Source: Microlunatus speluncae | Lineage (GTDB): Bacteria; Actinomycetota; Actinomycetes; Propionibacteriales; Propionibacteriaceae | Reading direction: 5' to 3' | Length of the DNA: 64,000 bases | Assembly (NCBI RefSeq): GCF_009299835.1 | Contig: NZ_VKCZ01000019.1 | Coordinates: forward strand, 186,001-250,000 | Translations under genes and position numbers: made by a program | Notes under the pieces: generated by a model | Database searches by the model: none | What the model saw: the letters and a program-made list of their open reading frames with translations, nothing else | Told to the model about the DNA's origin: nothing | Shown: positions 61,792 through 64,000 of the stretch, piece after piece | Numbering within the stretch: the stretch's first letter is position 1 | Layout of the letters: each line of letters starts with the position of its first letter

Positions 61792-62126
61792 CGTTCTTTG
61801 GCGCGTCGTTCCCGGCCGTCAGGCCGAAGCTCCGCGAGAACGGCACCATCCGGTCTGCCCCATCGCGTGGACCCTGCCGGCAGACTTCGGTCGCTTGAGG
61901 TCGGCCCGGCCCGACAAGTCCGCTCGGTGCACGCCGAGACTAAAGACGCGCCAAGGACGGGCCGGTTGCGGCGTTTCCTCGGAACCTCCGGCCGGGCGCC
62001 GGTTGCGCTGTGGTCGGGATCAACGACCAGCGACTTTCGCCGTGAACACCGACGCCCGGCCGCACAACGCGACGAACCGCCCTGACCCGCCCGTCCTTGG
62101 CGCATCTTTCCGGCCGTCAGGCCGAA
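61792..62126. repeat. Pair of ~37-bp direct repeats with an inverted fragment
   Basis: 61792-61828 and 62091-62126 share the CTTTGGCGC... to CGGCCGTCAGGCCGAA sequence with a few changes. 61942-61961 is an inverted partial copy. GGCCGTCAGGCC is itself palindromic. Confidence 0.75.
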
Positions 62127-62148
62127 ACCGAAGAGACACCAGCTGGCC

Positions 62149-62201
62149 TGCCCTTCGACAGGCTCAGGGAACGAACAAGCTTCGACGGGCTCAGGGAACG
62201 A
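62149..62201. repeat. Two tandem inverted copies of the dispersed repeat
   Basis: 62149-62178 and 62180-62201 carry the CTTCGACAGGCTCAGGGAACG form in direct succession, another example of local tandem growth of this element. Confidence 0.8.
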
Positions 62202-62369
62202 AGAGACGCCCAGCCCGAACAGGAATCGCGACATCGCAGATCCAAGATCATCGGTGGATCCAGGCGTCCCAGGGAACGGAACATGCGGCCGTTCTGTGGG
62301 CTCGGGGAACGGATCAGTCCCGGCTCAGCTCACCGGACCGTAGCGGTGCCCGAGCGGTGGGTCCAGGCT

Positions 62370-62771
62370 TCAGCGGCGTAGGGCTCGGGTTTGGAGGGTG
62401 GCGAAGATGGCGACGATCAGGGCCTGGGCGATGATCCAGCCGCGTCCGAGCGGGGTTGGGTCGGGGGCGGCGAGGGCGAAGACGACCGAGGCGGCCACCC
62501 AGGCCAGGTTGATCAGCACCGGGATCCAGCAGGCCGGGTGGGCGGTCGTGGCCCGGGCGGCCAGGATCAGCGGCACGGTCACCAGCACCAGGAACACCCC
62601 GACGCTCAAGAGCAAGGTCGGTGCGGCGCCCAGCACCGGGGCGAGCCGGTCGGCCAGCAGCAGAAAGCCGAGGCCGTTGAGGCCGGTTACCACAGCGTCG
62701 AGGCCGAACCACAGGCGGCGCCGGTCGACCTTGCGCCGTGGCGCCGTCGCGGCCGGAGTTTCTGCGGTCAT
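62370..62771 (-). CDS. Small hypothetical membrane protein
   Basis: A 133-residue protein with four hydrophobic segments (DAVVTGLNGLGFLLLADRL, LLLSVGVFLVLVTVPLILA, CWIPVLINLAWVAASVVFALA, WIIAQALIVAIFATLQ) and a short basic N-terminus. Start ATG 62771 (MTAETPAATAP) follows GGTGG. Resembles small integral-membrane proteins of unknown function. No motif recognised. Confidence 0.75.
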   Translation of the reverse strand: MTAETPAATAPRRKVDRRRLWFGLDAVVTGLNGLGFLLLADRLAPVLGAAPTLLLSVGVFLVLVTVPLILAARATTAHPACWIPVLINLAWVAASVVFALAAPDPTPLGRGWIIAQALIVAIFATLQTRALRR

Positions 62772-62908
62772 CGTGTCCACCCACCGAAACGGTTGATGAT
62801 CATCGGGACGAGCACGGTCATGATCCACTCCTTCCCCGGCCGGCTGATCCGGCCCGGATTCCCAGACTGAGTGGGAATCCACGGCCCAGCCAGACCGCGT
62901 TCCGGGTG

Positions 62909-62921
62909 CCACTGACAGTGG
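62909..62921. promoter_or_regulatory. Short palindrome in divergent region
   Basis: CCACTGACAGTGG (arms CCACTG/CAGTGG around A) lies between the - strand membrane-protein gene and the + strand flavin reductase gene. Possible operator. Confidence 0.4.
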
Positions 62922-62973
62922 TAGGGAGGTCCGCAACCGTCTCAGCAGACGGCGCAGGTGTTCGCATCGCAAG

Positions 62974-62998
62974 ATTCCCTATGTATCCACTGGGGAAT
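62974..62998. promoter_or_regulatory. Inverted repeat upstream of flavin reductase operon
   Basis: ATTCCC and GGGAAT arms are separated by 13 bases in an AT-rich patch 68 bp before the flavin reductase ATG. Candidate binding site for a regulator of this sulfonate/nitrate-type transport operon. Confidence 0.45.
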
Positions 62999-63065
62999 AT
63001 GTGAAACTGAAGTCACCTGCAGCGGTGTTGATCAACTCCGGCCCTCACAACCGAGAGGTATCTTC

Positions 63066-63626
63066 ATGTCAGCCCATCCTGCTTACGGCACGAGGCAGCC
63101 TGGCATCAGCCTGGTCCCGGCGATCCCGGAGCCTGCCGTTTCCCCCGAGCTCTACCGGTCGGTGTTCCGGCTGCACGCCGGCGGCGTGGCCGCGATCACC
63201 GCGGCCGCCGGGTCCGCACCGGTCGGCTTCACCGCCACCTCCGTGGTGTCGGTGTCGCTGAACCCGCCGATGGTGTCGTTCTCCTTGTCCAACAGCGCTT
63301 CCAGCTTTTCCGTGGTGGATCGCGCCAGTTACGCGGCGATCAATCTGCTCGCCGCCGATCAGTCCGAGCTCGCGGTGCGCTTCGCCACCAGCGGCATCGA
63401 CCGCTTCGCCCATCCGACCAGGTGGTCGACCCTGGCCGACGGTACGCCGGTGCTCGACGACGCCGCCAGCCTGCTGCACGGACGGATCGCGCACCGGTTC
63501 GCCGTCGGTGATCATCAGATCGTCGTCCTCCGGTTGCTCACGGCCGAGGTCCGGCGTCCGTACCGGCCGCTGGTCTACCATGACGGCGGCTACGGCGCGT
63601 TGGCCGGAAGCGGTGATCTCCGATGA
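63066..63626 (+). CDS. Flavin reductase-like domain protein
   Basis: A 186-residue FMN-binding reductase (FTATSVVSVSLNPPMVSFSLSNSASSFSVV; INLLAADQSELAVRFATSG). Such proteins supply reduced flavin to monooxygenases, including those that desulfonate alkanesulfonates. GAGAGG precedes ATG 63066. The stop overlaps the next start (ATGA), linking it to the ABC binding protein. A role with a sulfonate monooxygenase beyond the window is inferred. Confidence 0.85.
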   Translation: MSAHPAYGTRQPGISLVPAIPEPAVSPELYRSVFRLHAGGVAAITAAAGSAPVGFTATSVVSVSLNPPMVSFSLSNSASSFSVVDRASYAAINLLAADQSELAVRFATSGIDRFAHPTRWSTLADGTPVLDDAASLLHGRIAHRFAVGDHQIVVLRLLTAEVRRPYRPLVYHDGGYGALAGSGDLR

Positions 63627-64000
63627 CCGGCTCCACCTCCCGCCGTTCCTTCCTCGGTCTGGCCGCGGGCGCGCTGGCCCTGTCGGGCTGCGCGATCGGA
63701 CAGCAATCCGGCACCGGCGCCACCCTGGCCCTGGACGCTCCGCTGCCGGATCAGGTCCCGGACGACACCAAGATCATCATCGGTGATCCCTCGACCCAGA
63801 AGGCGTTGCAGCTGTCCGGCGAACTGGACGAGCTGCCGTTCATCGAGTGGGCCAACCTGTCCGGCGGGCCGCAGACCACCGAGGCCTTCCGGGCCGGTGC
63901 CCTCGACGCCGGTTCGGTGGCGGAGATCCCGCCGATCCACGCTCGCTGGACGGGCCTTGAGGTCAAGATCATCGCCTCCCGGTTCCGGGTCGATCCGCTG
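63623..64000 (+). CDS. ABC transporter substrate-binding lipoprotein (sulfonate/nitrate type), 3' end off window
   Basis: The first 126 residues of an exported lipoprotein. A Tat-like signal SRRSFLGLAAGALALSGC ends in a lipobox, followed by TKIIIGDPSTQKALQLSG, EFIEW-like and AFRAGALDAGSVAEIPPIHA segments typical of SsuA/TauA-type binding proteins. ATG overlaps the flavin reductase stop. The frame is open at the window end, so the gene continues beyond 64000. Confidence 0.82.
   Translation, partial: MTGSTSRRSFLGLAAGALALSGCAIGQQSGTGATLALDAPLPDQVPDDTKIIIGDPSTQKALQLSGELDELPFIEWANLSGGPQTTEAFRAGALDAGSVAEIPPIHARWTGLEVKIIASRFRVDPL

Larger units (their letters stand above)
61428..62369. other. Gene-poor repeat-rich stretch
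   Basis: About 940 bp with no convincing gene. It holds the terminator, several copies of the dispersed TTCGTTCCCTGAG element, and a separate ~37-bp element repeated at 61792 and 62091 with an inverted fragment near 61942. Open frames here are low-complexity and built from the repeats. Confidence 0.7.

Noticed and set aside
61745..62434. A 229-residue + strand open frame
   Set aside because: It is composed of the two repeat families, is Arg/Pro-rich and has no ribosome-binding site.
62772..63065. A riboswitch upstream of the flavin reductase gene
   Set aside because: I could not find the conserved core of a SAM or FMN riboswitch, only two short inverted repeats.

Overview
The window is very GC-rich. 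Most genes sit in tight ATGA/GTGA-overlapping operons, many use GTG starts, and Tat-type lipoproteins are common. This points to a high-GC actinobacterium, and the gene style suggests a Propionibacteriales soil organism (Microlunatus-like). That taxonomic placement is inference. I saw no rRNA, tRNA, CRISPR array, integrase or transposase.

Layout. (1) 1-7985, + strand: a catabolic operon whose start lies off the left edge. It holds a class III aminotransferase, two amidohydrolases, an MDR dehydrogenase, an SDR, a heparinase-like protein and a Tat lipoprotein sugar-binding protein. (2) 8322-11528, - strand: a TetR / ABC ATPase / ABC-2 permease exporter operon. Its permease carries a one-base frameshift, and a 20-bp perfect palindrome lies upstream. 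(3) 11676-20004: a second carbohydrate or amino-sugar block with Gfo/Idh, DapA-like aldolase, epimerase, two divergent DegT aminotransferases and a ceramidase-like hydrolase. (4) 20176-23521: AraC, DHFR-like, nitrilase and LysR genes, flanked by a 64-bp inverted repeat. (5) 23720-37928: a lipoprotein, then a polysaccharide locus with a deacetylase-like protein, an unusual regulator, two giant secreted heparinase II/III-like proteins and a secreted beta-propeller/FIMAH protein between them. (6) 38162-44726: a serine hydrolase, a two-component system, a sodium:solute symporter, a SnoaL protein and a TetR regulator with paired operators. (7) 44815-59900: a phosphonate regulon (phnF-like, phnD, phnC, fused phnE; then phnG, H, I, JK fusion, L, M and an IMPase). 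It is split by an aminoglycoside-kinase-like gene, an amidase and a noncoding repeat array. (8) 60072-64000: an XRE regulator, a VOC protein, a repeat-rich gene-poor stretch, a small membrane protein, a flavin reductase and the start of a sulfonate/nitrate-type ABC binding protein.

How it works together. The phn block can import phosphonates (PhnCDE) and cleave the C-P bond (PhnGHIJKLM). Direct 11-bp repeats of the PHO-box type occur before both halves and suggest phosphate-starvation control. PhnJ and PhnK are one polypeptide, PhnE is two permeases in one, and PhnH carries a large in-frame insert made of the same short repeat that is scattered between genes in this genome. The heparinase-rich blocks look like uptake and breakdown of a complex uronic-acid or amino-sugar polysaccharide.

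The most unusual non-coding feature is at 51716-52611. Two ~360-bp units are each bounded by oppositely oriented copies of the same palindrome, and a conserved ~70-nt hairpin core is present three times. Solo relatives of the palindrome act as apparent terminators elsewhere in the window.
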